Part shown: in pieces, positions 8,020-16,588 of the stretch
Layout: the number at the start of each line of letters is the position of its first letter
How positions within the stretch are numbered: the first letter of the stretch is position 1
Origin: Thalassotalea sp. ND16A
GTDB lineage: Bacteria > Pseudomonadota > Gammaproteobacteria > Enterobacterales > Alteromonadaceae
Direction: 5' to 3'
Length of the DNA stretch: 64,000 nucleotides
Assembly (NCBI RefSeq): GCF_000764205.1
Contig: NZ_JQDZ01000048.1
Coordinates: 1 to 64,000, forward strand
Notes under the pieces: generated by a model
Seen by the model: the letters and a program-made list of their open reading frames with translations, nothing else
Database searches by the model: none
Told to the model about the DNA's origin: nothing
Made by a program: the position numbers and the translations under genes

Positions 8020-8460
8020 ATGACGACGACTACATTTTCAACCACAAACGAAACTAGCACAAATGCAACCAGCTTAAATGAAAGCAAGGCGAAATACGCA
8101 ATCCCAGCAGCACGATTTTTATTGGCGATTATGTTTTTAATGTCGGGGCTGACTAAGATGGGTCAATACGCCGGTACGCAAGGTTATATGGAAATGATGG
8201 GAGTACCGGGAGCATTGCTACCCGTAGTGATATTAACGGAGGTACTCGGTGCCTTAATGATTATCTTTGGCTTTAAAGTTCGAGTTACCGCCCTAGCCCT
8301 TGCCGGCTTTAGCGCCGCCTCAGCGATATTATTTCATAACGACTTTAGCAATGCGGCGGAGATCAATAACTTTATGAAAAACTTCACCATCGCCGGCGGC
8401 TACTTATTATTATTTGCTGTTGGCGCCGGTCCATTATCATTAGATAACCGTAATAAATAA
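8020..8460 (+). CDS. DoxX family membrane protein
   Basis: A 146-residue inner-membrane protein with a polar Ser/Thr/Asn-rich N-terminal tail of about 25 residues and four membrane helices. The family motif FLLAIMFLMSGLTKMGQYAG forms the first helix, followed by the conserved helix LPVVILTEVLGALMIIFGF. GGAG lies 8 bases before the ATG. It is the first gene of a doxX-pirin-yqjG operon, an arrangement common in gammaproteobacteria and linked with quinone/redox stress. DoxX-type proteins are thought to deal with electron or thiol stress in the membrane; the exact reaction is not established. Confidence 0.88.
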   Translation: MTTTTFSTTNETSTNATSLNESKAKYAIPAARFLLAIMFLMSGLTKMGQYAGTQGYMEMMGVPGALLPVVILTEVLGALMIIFGFKVRVTALALAGFSAASAILFHNDFSNAAEINNFMKNFTIAGGYLLLFAVGAGPLSLDNRNK

Positions 8461-8473
8461 GGTGGGAGCAATT

Positions 8474-9331
8474 ATGAGTACACAATTATCTAACAGCCAA
8501 AGGGAGTTGCGTTATGCAACTCCCGGCATCCCCGCCAGTGATGGTGCGGGCGTGAGTATGACCCGAATTATCGGTTCACCACAATTAAATATGCTCGACC
8601 CATTTTTATTACTCGATGCGTTTGGTAGCGACCAACCTGATGATTACCTTGCCGGTTTTCCTACCCACCCGCATCGCGGTTTTGAAACCGTTACCTACAT
8701 GCTGGCTGGTAAAATGCGTCACAAAGATAACGCCGGCAATGAAGGTGTGATTGAAAAGCACGGGGTGCAGTGGATGAGTGCCGGTAAGGGCATACTGCAT
8801 TCGGAAATGCCAGAGCAAAGTGAAGGGCTATTAAAAGGCTTTCAACTGTGGGTGAATTTACCGAAGCAACACAAAATGATGGCACCGAAATATCAGGAGT
8901 TTCCGGCCGCCGAAATTGCCGAAGAAAATCAGCAAAATGGTACGCATATTCGAGTCATTGCCGGCACCACCAATGCCGGCACTACGGGCCCGGTACGCAA
9001 TGAGTTTGTTCACCCTACGTATCTGGATGTCACGCTAAAACCCGGGGAAAGTTTTCAACAAGACTTAGCCACTGAGCACAATGCGTTTATTTATATGATT
9101 GCAGGCCAGCTAACCATAGGCGATCAGGGTAAAACCCTAAACCACAAAACGTTAGGCGTGTTAACCCAGGGCGAGTCGGTATCAGTGGTTGCCGGGCATA
9201 CCGATACGCGATTTTTATTGGTCGCCGGCAAGCCTTTAAATGAACCAGTAGCACGTGGCGGTCCGTTTGTGATGAATACCAAGGCGGAAATTATGCAAGC
9301 GTTCGACGACTACCAAAACCATAAGTTTTAA
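8474..9331 (+). CDS. pirin family protein (cupin, quercetinase-like)
   Basis: A 285-residue bicupin of the pirin family. The metal ligands of the N-terminal cupin are visible: the two His in FPTHPHRGFETV and the His/Glu of GKGILHSEMP. C-terminal Pirin_C begins around residue 170. The start is set at 8474 because GGTGGGAG lies 6 bases upstream; an upstream GTG at 8462 would overlap the ribosome site. It follows doxX by 13 bases and is co-transcribed with it. Bacterial pirins have quercetinase activity or modulate metabolic enzymes. Here, with DoxX and a hydroquinone reductase, a role in detoxifying aromatic/quinone compounds is likely. Confidence 0.9.
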   Translation: MSTQLSNSQRELRYATPGIPASDGAGVSMTRIIGSPQLNMLDPFLLLDAFGSDQPDDYLAGFPTHPHRGFETVTYMLAGKMRHKDNAGNEGVIEKHGVQWMSAGKGILHSEMPEQSEGLLKGFQLWVNLPKQHKMMAPKYQEFPAAEIAEENQQNGTHIRVIAGTTNAGTTGPVRNEFVHPTYLDVTLKPGESFQQDLATEHNAFIYMIAGQLTIGDQGKTLNHKTLGVLTQGESVSVVAGHTDTRFLLVAGKPLNEPVARGGPFVMNTKAEIMQAFDDYQNHKF

Positions 9332-9383
9332 CAGCAGAAATTTTAGCAGCAGCTTTTAACAACAGAATTTTAAGGAATTTATC

Positions 9384-10355
9384 ATGGGATTATTAGTAAA
9401 TGGCCAATGGCATACCGACTGGTATGACACGGCATCAAGCGGAGGTCGCTTTGTTCGTAAAGATTCCTCTTTTCGTAACTGGATCACCAAAGATGGCAGC
9501 GCCGGCCCCAGTGGTAAAGCCGGTTTTAAAGCAGAATCCGGCAGGTATCATTTGTATGTGTCACTGGCTTGTCCCTGGGCACATCGCACCATCATCTTTC
9601 GCAAATTGAAAGGCCTGGAAGAAATGCTTTCGTTATCTGTAGTGAATGCTTTTATGGGTGAGAGTGGCTGGCATTTTGCTGATGGCGATGGCGTAGTGCC
9701 GGACTTTGTCAATTACAAAGAATTTATGCATCAAATCTATAGCCTGGCCGACAGTGATTACACTGGCCGGGTAACAGTACCGGTACTTTGGGATAAAAAA
9801 CTAAATACCATCGTCAGCAACGAATCTGCCGACATCATTCGCATGCTTAATTCTGCCTTCGATGAAGTTGGTGCGTTAGCCGGCGATTATTATCCGCCAG
9901 CGTTGCGTTCTGATATCGATGGCTTAAACGAATTTATTTACCCAACCATCAACAACGGCGTTTATAAAGCCGGCTTTGCTACCACGCAACAAGCTTATGA
10001 TGAAGCGGTGACCGAATTATTTAACGCGTTGGATATTTTAGAAAATAAACTGGCCAGCAATCGCTATTTAACCGGCGATAAAATCACCGAAGCTGACTGG
10101 CGGTTATTTACCACCTTAGTGCGTTTTGATGCAGTATATGTAGGTCATTTTAAATGTAATTTAAAACGTATTGTCGATTACCCGAACATTTGCGGGTATT
10201 TACGCGAGTTGTATCAATACCCAGGGGTTAGCGATACGGTAAATATTGCTTACATCAAGCAGCATTACTATGGCAGCCACGACACAATCAACCCTACCCG
10301 TGTGATCCCGAAAGGACCTGTAAGTAACTTTATGGAACCACACGGGCGCGGTTGA
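9384..10355 (+). CDS. yqjG: glutathionyl-hydroquinone reductase (YqjG/ECM4, GST xi class)
   Basis: A 323-residue cytoplasmic enzyme that reduces glutathionyl-hydroquinones to free hydroquinones with glutathione. The catalytic cysteine lies in SLACPWAHRTIIFRKLKGL near residue 63. The N-terminal thioredoxin-like domain is followed by an all-helical GST C-domain (DIIRMLNSAFDE... and TEADWRLFTTLVRFDAVYVGHFKCN). Length and motifs match the family. It is the third gene of the LysR-linked operon, 52 bases after pirin. The trio makes sense as a quinone/aromatic stress response. Confidence 0.92.
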   Translation: MGLLVNGQWHTDWYDTASSGGRFVRKDSSFRNWITKDGSAGPSGKAGFKAESGRYHLYVSLACPWAHRTIIFRKLKGLEEMLSLSVVNAFMGESGWHFADGDGVVPDFVNYKEFMHQIYSLADSDYTGRVTVPVLWDKKLNTIVSNESADIIRMLNSAFDEVGALAGDYYPPALRSDIDGLNEFIYPTINNGVYKAGFATTQQAYDEAVTELFNALDILENKLASNRYLTGDKITEADWRLFTTLVRFDAVYVGHFKCNLKRIVDYPNICGYLRELYQYPGVSDTVNIAYIKQHYYGSHDTINPTRVIPKGPVSNFMEPHGRG

Positions 10356-10495
10356 TAGGTTTGAACCTCTTTGAAGCACAAGCAGCTGAGCTATTACTGC
10401 CCTGTGCTAATACTGCTCAGTGCTGATGCTCAAGGGTATTTGGTCTGCTGTGGGGGCAGGAGACCATCAATCCGCTTAAGTGGCGTTAATATCTT

Positions 10496-11734
10496 TTAAT
10501 CATAGTGATTTGGCATTGGCAATGCGGCCACACCAGAGTCTACTGCCGCTTGTGCTACGGCTTTCGCTACCAGGTTACACAACCTTGGATCCATCGGCCG
10601 TGGAATAATGTAATCACGACTGAAACTTAACGACTGTTCACCACTGGCGATTAACACACTTTCTGGCACCGGCTGTTTTGCCAATGCGCGTATCGCATGC
10701 ACCGCTGCCAATTTCATTTCATTGTTTATTTTTCGCGCTCGCACGTCTAATGCGCCGCGGAAGATAAACGGAAAACACAGTACGTTATTTACCTGGTTCG
10801 GGTAATCAGACCGGCCGGTGGCCATGATCAAGTCATCGCGAGTGGCATGGGCAAGTTCAGGTTTGATTTCTGGGTCTGGGTTAGAGCAAGCAAATACGAT
10901 GGGCTTATCGGCCATTTTTGATAACTGTTGCGCAGACAATAAATTAGGGCCGGACACGCCAACAAATACGTCCGCTTCTTCAATCGCGTCATCTAAGGTG
11001 CGTTTATCGGTATTGTTGGCAAATAAGGTTTTGTATTCATTTAAAGCGGTGCGACGAGTGTGTACTACACCTTTGGTATCCAGCATGTATATTTTTTCAC
11101 GCTTAGCACCACACTGGATCAGCAGCTCCATACAGGCAATAGCGGCAGCCCCTGCGCCTAAACAGACAATGACGGCATGGCCGATATCTTTGCCTTGAAT
11201 GTCTAAGGCATTCAGCATGGCCGCAGCAGTAACAATGGCGGTACCGTGTTGATCGTCATGAAACACCGGAATCTTGCAGCGTTCATTCAGCGCTTTTTCA
11301 ATGATAAAACAATCCGGCGCTTTAATATCTTCAAGGTTGATGCCACCAAACGTGTCGGCGATACTGGCCACAGTATTGATGAATTCTTCCGGGGTATTAT
11401 GGGTGACTTCAATATCAAAGGAATCAATATTGGCGAACCGTTTGAATAGCAAGGCCTTGCCTTCCATCACCGGTTTCGACGCCATCGGTCCTAAATTGCC
11501 TAAGCCTAATACCGCACTGCCGTTAGAGATAACCGCTACGGTATTGCCTTTGCCGGTGTACTTATAGACATTGTCGATATCTTCGGCGATCTCGCGACAA
11601 GGCTCGGCCACGCCTGGACTATAAGCAAGCGATAGATCATCGCTGGTTTCGGCAGGTTTGGTGATTTCAATGGCAATTTTTCCGGGTTTTGGCTGGGCGT
11701 GATAATCCAGCGCGCGTTGTTTTAACTCGCTCAT
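10496..11734 (-). CDS. maeB: malic enzyme, short form (malate to pyruvate + CO2)
   Basis: A 412-residue oxaloacetate-decarboxylating malate dehydrogenase lacking the C-terminal phosphotransacetylase-like domain of long MaeB. The N-terminal malic domain shows LAYSPGVAEPCREIA, and the metal/substrate region shows EDIKAPDCFIIEKAL and FHDDQHGTAIV. The NAD(P)-binding domain has the glycine-rich CLGAGAAAIACMELL. The coenzyme (NAD or NADP) cannot be told from sequence by eye. It can complete glyoxylate use by turning malate from malate synthase into pyruvate. A palindrome with CAGCTG arms lies about 80-110 bases upstream of its start. The next gene downstream converges on it. Confidence 0.9.
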   Translation of the reverse strand: MSELKQRALDYHAQPKPGKIAIEITKPAETSDDLSLAYSPGVAEPCREIAEDIDNVYKYTGKGNTVAVISNGSAVLGLGNLGPMASKPVMEGKALLFKRFANIDSFDIEVTHNTPEEFINTVASIADTFGGINLEDIKAPDCFIIEKALNERCKIPVFHDDQHGTAIVTAAAMLNALDIQGKDIGHAVIVCLGAGAAAIACMELLIQCGAKREKIYMLDTKGVVHTRRTALNEYKTLFANNTDKRTLDDAIEEADVFVGVSGPNLLSAQQLSKMADKPIVFACSNPDPEIKPELAHATRDDLIMATGRSDYPNQVNNVLCFPFIFRGALDVRARKINNEMKLAAVHAIRALAKQPVPESVLIASGEQSLSFSRDYIIPRPMDPRLCNLVAKAVAQAAVDSGVAALPMPNHYD

Positions 11735-11812
11735 AGGTGACCTTTAAATGATTCTCAATGTATTAAGAAATAAGTAGTAAGTAAAAAATGTTGCTGCGAA
11801 CAGGTAAAAAGT

Positions 11813-11845
11813 AAAATCAGCTGCATGTCCAGTACAGCTGATTTT
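11813..11845. repeat. inverted repeat AAAATCAGCTG / CAGCTGATTTT upstream of malic enzyme
   Basis: Perfect 11-bp arms separated by 11 bases. A near-identical pair of arms lies upstream of the RutR-like gene (32950-32993). It could be a regulator site or the terminator-like end of the leftward transcript; there is no T run. Confidence 0.5.
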
Positions 11846-11939
11846 GGTGCCAGTTGTTAAGGTATAACAAACAGCTTTTGGGAACTTGATATGCTGGCGG
11901 TTAAGCGGCTAAACCGCCTTAACGCCTGTTTCGAAATGA

Positions 11940-12779
11940 TTAGAAACGCCACACCGCTAAAAATTGTACGGCATTATCATCGGTGTCTTTTTCACCCAGC
12001 TTGTTTTGCCAGTATTGGTATTCGATACCAACGAATAACTGGCCGGCTTTGTTACCTAAAACTTCACCTAAATCTAAGCGAACTTGTGGCTGGAATAAAA
12101 TCCATGATTCAAGTTCGGTAGTACCAAAGTTATTGGTTTGTTCACGGCCATCGATGTATTCTAAGTGACCTTCGATGCTCCAGCTGGTTGAACCAATGTT
12201 GAACGGGTAGGCCCAGGCAAAGTCGACCATGAAACTTGAGTCTTCATCAACCACGGTAAACACCGGAGAGTTTTTGCTACCGCCGCCTTGATGTACGTAA
12301 CCAGTCACATCAATTTGAGCAAAAGCAAAACCAGGCAAATCTAATGAAAAGCGCACGCCGGGTAATAACCAATAGCTGTCAACTTCCGGGGCAAAATTAA
12401 AACCGGCAACAATACCTATGTCTTTTACCGGACCAAACGCCAGTTTATTGCCGCTGATCGCACCTAAACTGAAGTTTGAATACCACTCGCCATAAAATTC
12501 ACTGCTGTCATCAACAGGAAAGTTAGCATCATTGTTTTCGCTGTAACGTAAATGGTCGACGAAGAAAAAGTTATCTCCATATTCCCAGCCGCCGGCATGT
12601 TGAAAAGTAATGATAGTGGTATCGGCAGTACCACCGGTACCTACTCGCTCTAACTCACCAAAGGCTTGCAGGTGTACTTCGGTGCTGCTCCAGGTTTCCG
12701 CAAAAGCTGTGGCACTCACTAATGCCGTTGCGGCAATCATGGTAGTGGCAACAGCATTTAACATTTTATTCGTTTTCAT
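11940..12779 (-). CDS. Tsx-like nucleoside-specific outer-membrane channel
   Basis: A 279-residue outer-membrane beta-barrel protein. A signal peptide covers residues 1-27 (cleavage after ATAFA), followed by alternating beta strands and a C-terminal FLAVWRF ending in Phe, the signal for barrel assembly. Strand patterns such as FFFVDHLRYSENND and YGEWYSNFSLG match the Tsx family (PF03502). Such channels pass nucleosides and bases. It is divergent from the aminotransferase gene, with operator-like palindromes of both families between them, so it probably brings purine substrates into the cell for the degradation pathway encoded further right. Confidence 0.75.
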   Translation of the reverse strand: MKTNKMLNAVATTMIAATALVSATAFAETWSSTEVHLQAFGELERVGTGGTADTTIITFQHAGGWEYGDNFFFVDHLRYSENNDANFPVDDSSEFYGEWYSNFSLGAISGNKLAFGPVKDIGIVAGFNFAPEVDSYWLLPGVRFSLDLPGFAFAQIDVTGYVHQGGGSKNSPVFTVVDEDSSFMVDFAWAYPFNIGSTSWSIEGHLEYIDGREQTNNFGTTELESWILFQPQVRLDLGEVLGNKAGQLFVGIEYQYWQNKLGEKDTDDNAVQFLAVWRF

Positions 12780-12963
12780 AGTTTACCCTTATGTATATTT
12801 ATATTGTTTCTTGATTCGTTTGTTTATTAATTTCGTTTGTTTATTATAATTATTATCAATGGTAGATGAACCAGATTTATTAAAAGAACCTGTGCAACCC
12901 CAATCAAAAAAAAATTAACATTTGCTTAAGTTTTCATTAAATCTGGATTTAAAATTACAAATC

Positions 12964-12979
12964 CTGACACTGATGTCAA
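12964..12979. promoter_or_regulatory. RutR-like palindrome, first site in the tsx/aminotransferase gap
   Basis: CTGACACTGATGTCAA differs at two positions from the perfect palindrome TTGACAC-NN-GTGTCAA found upstream of xdhA. It lies 140 bases before the aminotransferase start and 185 bases before the tsx-like start. Confidence 0.55.
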
Positions 12980-12988
12980 TTAATCATT

Positions 12989-13003
12989 TTCCACCATGTG
13001 GAT
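12989..13003. promoter_or_regulatory. IclR-type operator candidate upstream of the aminotransferase
   Basis: TTCCACCATGTGGAT differs at two positions from the perfect palindrome TTCCACAATGTGGAA in the IclR/bhcB gap. It is flanked by the two TTGACAC-type sites, so both regulators may act on this divergent promoter region. Confidence 0.65.
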
Positions 13004-13029
13004 AAAAAAGTTTCGAACCAGCCTAAAAC

Positions 13030-13045
13030 TTGACACTTGTGACAG
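13030..13045. promoter_or_regulatory. RutR-like palindrome, second site in the tsx/aminotransferase gap
   Basis: TTGACACTTGTGACAG has an exact left half (TTGACAC) and a right half with two changes relative to GTGTCAA. It lies 58 bases upstream of the aminotransferase ATG. The half-site could equally serve as a -35 box. Confidence 0.5.
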
Positions 13046-13103
13046 GTTTTGTTATCAATTAAATAAGTACTCGTCATTTCAACAAATAAAGGCATAAACT
13101 AAT

Positions 13104-14225
13104 ATGAACTTTCAATCATTCAATCCTCCTCGCAGGATCTTAATGGGCCCAGGCCCGTCAGACATTAGCCCAGAAGTATTATCGGCATTATCACGACCGG
13201 TGATCGGTCATTTAGACCCATTATTTGTCGGCATGATGGATGAAGTAAAAGCATTACTTCAGTATGCTTTTCAAACAAAAAATGAATTTACCATCGCCCT
13301 TTCAGCGCCTGGCTCGGCGGGTATGGAAGCCTGTTTTGTTAATCTGGTAGAAGCCGGTGATAAAGTTATCGTCTGTCGTAATGGCGTATTTGGCGACCGC
13401 ATGATCCAAAATGTAACCCGCAGTGGTGGTGAAGCAATTGTGGTTGATTCCCCCTGGGGCCGCGCGGTTGAAGTAGACAAAGTAGAGCAAGCCTTAATTG
13501 CCAATCCGGATGCGAAATTTTTGGCTTTTGTCCACGCTGAAACCTCTACCGGTGCAGTATCTGACGCGAAAACCTTATGTGCGTTAGCGCAGCAACACGA
13601 CTGTTTAACTATCGTAGATGCCGTTACATCCCTTGGTGGCATTGAGCTTAAGGTAGATGACTGGGGCATTGACGCCATTTATTCCGGTTCACAAAAATGT
13701 TTATCTTGTGTACCAGGCTTATCGCCGCTGTCATTTAGTGAAAAAGCGGTAAATGTGATCAAAAACCGTAAAACAATAGTACAAAGCTGGTTCCTGGATC
13801 AATCACTTGTGATGAGTTACTGGTCTGGTGATGGTAAACGAACTTATCACCATACCGCCCCGGTTAATTCACTGTACGGTTTGCATGAGTCTTTAGTACA
13901 ATTGCAAAATGAAGGCATTGAGAACCGCTGGGCACGCCATCAGGCACAGCATGAGATGTTGGCCGAAGGCCTGAAAAAACTGGGTATTGAATTTATCGTG
14001 CCGAAAGAACAGCGTTTACCGCAATTAAATGCGATTGCTATTCCTCATGGCGCTGATGATGCGAAAGTAAGAGATTACTTGTTAAACAAATACAACCTGG
14101 AAATTGGCGCCGGCTTAGGCGATTTAGCAGGCAAAGCATGGCGCATCGGCTTAATGGGATATACCGCCAGAAGTGAAAATGTCGCGTTATGTTTAGCCGC
14201 TCTGGAAGATGCATTAAACCAATAA
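13104..14225 (+). CDS. class V aminotransferase of the alanine/aspartate/ureidoglycine-glyoxylate group
   Basis: A 373-residue PLP enzyme of the AGXT/PucG family. Visible parts: N-terminal MGPGPSDISPEVL, the cofactor region SAPGSAGMEACFVNL, the Asp that binds the pyridine nitrogen in TIVDAVTSLGG, the PLP lysine in YSGSQKCLSC, and HHTAPVNSLYGLHESL near the active site. The acceptor is almost surely glyoxylate, giving glycine; the amino donor (alanine, serine, aspartate or ureidoglycine) cannot be read by eye. No separate bhcA lies beside bhcBCD. This gene carries an IclR-type operator like theirs, so I infer it supplies glycine to the beta-hydroxyaspartate cycle. hpt follows 78 bases later. 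Confidence 0.8.
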   Translation: MNFQSFNPPRRILMGPGPSDISPEVLSALSRPVIGHLDPLFVGMMDEVKALLQYAFQTKNEFTIALSAPGSAGMEACFVNLVEAGDKVIVCRNGVFGDRMIQNVTRSGGEAIVVDSPWGRAVEVDKVEQALIANPDAKFLAFVHAETSTGAVSDAKTLCALAQQHDCLTIVDAVTSLGGIELKVDDWGIDAIYSGSQKCLSCVPGLSPLSFSEKAVNVIKNRKTIVQSWFLDQSLVMSYWSGDGKRTYHHTAPVNSLYGLHESLVQLQNEGIENRWARHQAQHEMLAEGLKKLGIEFIVPKEQRLPQLNAIAIPHGADDAKVRDYLLNKYNLEIGAGLGDLAGKAWRIGLMGYTARSENVALCLAALEDALNQ

Positions 14226-14272
14226 GAGCAGCAATAAGCCCAATTTATTGACAAGATTTACTGACAAATTCT

Positions 14273-14287
14273 TTCCATAATGTGGAA
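14273..14287. promoter_or_regulatory. IclR-type operator candidate in front of hpt
   Basis: TTCCATAATGTGGAA differs at one position from TTCCACAATGTGGAA. It ends 16 bases before the hpt start codon, overlapping the likely promoter/leader, and would link hpt to the same regulator as bhcBCD. Confidence 0.65.
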
Positions 14288-14303
14288 TCAAAAAGAGATT
14301 ACA

Positions 14304-14843
14304 ATGGAACATACAATTGAAGTAATGATCTCAGAACAAGAGATCAAAAGTCGAGTTGCCCTGTTAGGGCAACAAATCAGCGATCATTATCAAGATAGTG
14401 ATAATTTGGTTATGGTGGGGTTGTTACGCGGTTCATTCGTGTTTATGGCCGACCTTGCCAGAGCAATAAATGTTAACCACAGTGTTGATTTCATGACGGC
14501 GTCCAGTTACGGCAACAGCATGGAAAGCTCTCGTGATGTTCATATCCTGAAAGATCTCGATGATAACATTGAAGGCAAAGATGTATTGCTGGTAGAAGAT
14601 ATCATCGATACTGGCAACACCTTAAGTAAAGTGTTGCAAATTCTGCACTTGCGGGAACCAAACTCTATCCAAATCTGCACCTTACTCGACAAGCCAACGC
14701 GCCGTGAAAAGGAAGTCGAGGTGAAATGGGTAGGGTTTGAAATCCCGGATGAATTTGTCGTTGGTGTTGGTATTGATTACGCCCAAAAATATCGCCATCT
14801 GCCCTATATTGGCAAAGTCGTGCCAATAGTGGCTGATACTTAA
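14304..14843 (+). CDS. hpt: hypoxanthine phosphoribosyltransferase
   Basis: A 179-residue purine-salvage enzyme converting hypoxanthine (and guanine) plus PRPP to IMP (GMP). The PRPP loop [17 protein letters not shown] and the upstream [17 protein letters not shown] are typical of Hpt. The C-terminal ends with the base-binding [18 protein letters not shown] segment. The start is at 14304, with AAGAGA upstream; an earlier ATG at 14280 would sit inside the operator palindrome. It follows the glyoxylate aminotransferase in the same direction. A stem-loop terminator at 15137 lies beyond a repeat element. Confidence 0.95.
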   Translation: MEHTIEVMISEQEIKSRVALLGQQISDHYQDSDNLVMVGLLRGSFVFMADLARAINVNHSVDFMTASSYGNSMESSRDVHILKDLDDNIEGKDVLLVEDIIDTGNTLSKVLQILHLREPNSIQICTLLDKPTRREKEVEVKWVGFEIPDEFVVGVGIDYAQKYRHLPYIGKVVPIVADT

Positions 14844-14929
14844 CGCAATCTCTGAATATTCGACTAACAACTTTTAGCTTTACCCGCAAACAAGCTGAAT
14901 GTTGACAAAAAATTAAATGCTCGCGCATG

Positions 14930-15132
14930 ATACCAAGTCTACTAAATTTTTTCCCACTCAGTGAGAATTAAAAGACTCAATGCCTTTTAATTCTCACCCA
15001 TGGGAGCTTGTCAGTGGCTCACTAATTGCACAAAATTTCATTAATATAGAATAACTATATCAATAAAATTTAGTTTATTATTGAACCACTGACATAGCTC
15101 TGAGTTGGAAAAAAACTTAATAGAATCGGTAT
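14930..15132. repeat. interspersed repeat with ATACCAAG/CGGTAT ends, copy B
   Basis: 203 bp, starting ATACCAAGTCTACTAAATT and ending AATCGGTAT. The interior contains TTTCCCACTCAGTGAGAATT and, at the other side, CATAGCTCTGAGTTGG, both of which recur in copy C at 29582. Non-coding. Together with the terminator that follows, it fills most of the 480-bp gap between hpt and the export operon. Confidence 0.75.
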
Positions 15133-15136
15133 AATC

Positions 15137-15174
15137 AAAAGCCTGAACTGCATCTGCAGTTTAGGCTTTTTTCT
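15137..15174 (+). terminator. intrinsic terminator before the export operon
   Basis: AAAAGCCTGAACTG, loop CATCTG, CAGTTTAGGCTTTT with further T residues. The stem is 14 bp with one mismatch or G-T pair. It closes the aminotransferase-hpt transcript, or acts bidirectionally. Confidence 0.8.
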
Positions 15175-15180
15175 TTTTTG

Positions 15181-15206
15181 ATTTCGTAAAAACTCTTTTA
15201 TGAAAT
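15181..15206. promoter_or_regulatory. candidate upstream activator site for the NtrC-type regulator
   Basis: ATTTCGTAAAA and TTTTATGAAAT are inverted arms of 11 bp with a single mismatch, separated by ACTC. The site is centred about 90 bases upstream of the sigma54-type promoter, the usual distance for an NtrC-family enhancer site. Confidence 0.55.
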
Positions 15207-15275
15207 CGGGAAAACTGTATGTTACAAACCCCACCAAAACAAATTATTTACTGCAAAATCAATTAATTACAAGTA

Positions 15276-15291
15276 TGGCATATCGTTTGCA
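15276..15291 (+). promoter_or_regulatory. sigma54-type (-24/-12) promoter of the export operon
   Basis: TGGCATATCGTTTGCA has GG and GC separated by exactly 10 bases, matching the TGGCAC-N5-TTGCA consensus closely. It lies 32 bases upstream of the adaptor ATG. The presence of a sigma54-dependent response regulator in the same gene run supports the call. Confidence 0.8.
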
Positions 15292-15323
15292 GCTTAAGGT
15301 TATCACAAACTTAGGAGCAAACC

Positions 15324-16577
15324 ATGGACGTTAAAATCAAACAAACAAAAAATAACCAGGCGAGCAAAACCAAGCTGATCTGGGTCGTTGGAATTTGCGC
15401 ACTAAGTGTATTTGGCTGGCTGGCGCTACAGCCAAGCGGTGCACATAAAGTATCGCGCGATAATATTTGGTCGGCACAAGTTCAACAAGGCGATTTGGCG
15501 GTACAGGTGCAAGCCTACGGTAAACTGAAATCGAAAGCGCAACGCTTATTAACGGCACCTGCCGATGCGGTTGTCGATGAAATCGTATTAAAACCAGGGG
15601 CGATAGTGACTGCCGACACTATCTTGTTACGGCTATCAAATCCTGAAATTGAGCAACAAGTAAAAGATACCCGCCGGGAGCGTGAAAACCGTCTCACCAA
15701 CTATCGTCAATTGATGATTAACCAACAATCTGAGCTGTTATCCCGACAAGCCAGTTTGGAATTGTTGCTCTCGGATTTGGAATTGGCAAAGCTCAAGGTG
15801 GAAGCGGAAACACCACTGGTGGCCAATGGCATTATTTCAACCATTAATTTCAAACGCTCTGAGCTCGAACAAAGGCAACTGTCTCGCCGTTACGACATCG
15901 AGCAACAACGGTTAGCGCAATTGAAACAATTGCATCAAGAAAATCTGCTGATTGCGCAAGATCGCATCGAGCAACAAAATGAACAAGTTGCCGTGCTCAA
16001 CCAGAAGTATGAACGCTTAACCGTTCGCGCTGGCATCGACGGGGTATTACAAAGCCTGCCTTTGGAGTTAGGGCAAAGTGTCAGTTTTGGCCAGCAACTG
16101 GCACTGGTAGGCAGCATGGATAAACTCATTGCCACGTTGACCATCCCGCAGTCACAGATGCAAAAAATTCAACTTCAACAAGATGTCAGTATCGATACCA
16201 GAGCAGGTGTTGTTGCCGGTACAGTCAGCCGCATCGATCCGGTGGTCGTTGATGGCAGTATTCAAGTTGAAGTCGCCCTTAGTGGCGAGCTACCAAAAAA
16301 TTCTCGGCCTGAATTAAACATCAACGGCACCATTTTTACCGCCAGCTTACACGATGTCTATTACCTGAAAAAACCGGTCAATGCACAGCCTGGCGGCATC
16401 GGCACACTATTTAAATTACAACAAGATTCATCCGTCGCCCAGGCAGTAGATGTTACCTATGGCGAAGAAACGGGTGAATTTATTCAAATTTTAACTGGAG
16501 TCAACTCCGGTGATTCATTTATCCTATCTGATATGTCCCGTTGGCAGGACCTCACTCAGATAACAATAACAAAATAA
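15324..16577 (+). CDS. HlyD-type periplasmic adaptor of an ABC exporter
   Basis: A 417-residue membrane-fusion protein. There is one N-terminal membrane anchor (residues about 18-38, LIWVVGICALSVFGWLAL), then a lipoyl-like half (VQVQAYGKLKSKAQRLLTAP), a long alpha-hairpin coiled coil (about residues 110-230, rich in Glu/Gln/Arg) and the returning beta-barrel (VRAGIDGVLQSLPLELGQSV). It would connect the inner-membrane permease to an outer-membrane exit. First gene of an operon with an ATPase (11 bases downstream) and a permease. A sigma54-type promoter lies just upstream. Confidence 0.88.
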   Translation: MDVKIKQTKNNQASKTKLIWVVGICALSVFGWLALQPSGAHKVSRDNIWSAQVQQGDLAVQVQAYGKLKSKAQRLLTAPADAVVDEIVLKPGAIVTADTILLRLSNPEIEQQVKDTRRERENRLTNYRQLMINQQSELLSRQASLELLLSDLELAKLKVEAETPLVANGIISTINFKRSELEQRQLSRRYDIEQQRLAQLKQLHQENLLIAQDRIEQQNEQVAVLNQKYERLTVRAGIDGVLQSLPLELGQSVSFGQQLALVGSMDKLIATLTIPQSQMQKIQLQQDVSIDTRAGVVAGTVSRIDPVVVDGSIQVEVALSGELPKNSRPELNINGTIFTASLHDVYYLKKPVNAQPGGIGTLFKLQQDSSVAQAVDVTYGEETGEFIQILTGVNSGDSFILSDMSRWQDLTQITITK

Positions 16578-16588
16578 CGGGAACCATT

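Noticed and set aside
14241-14265. TTGACA and CTGACA words upstream of hpt as RutR-like sites
   Set aside because: They are direct, not inverted, and have no GTGTCAA partner at the right distance.
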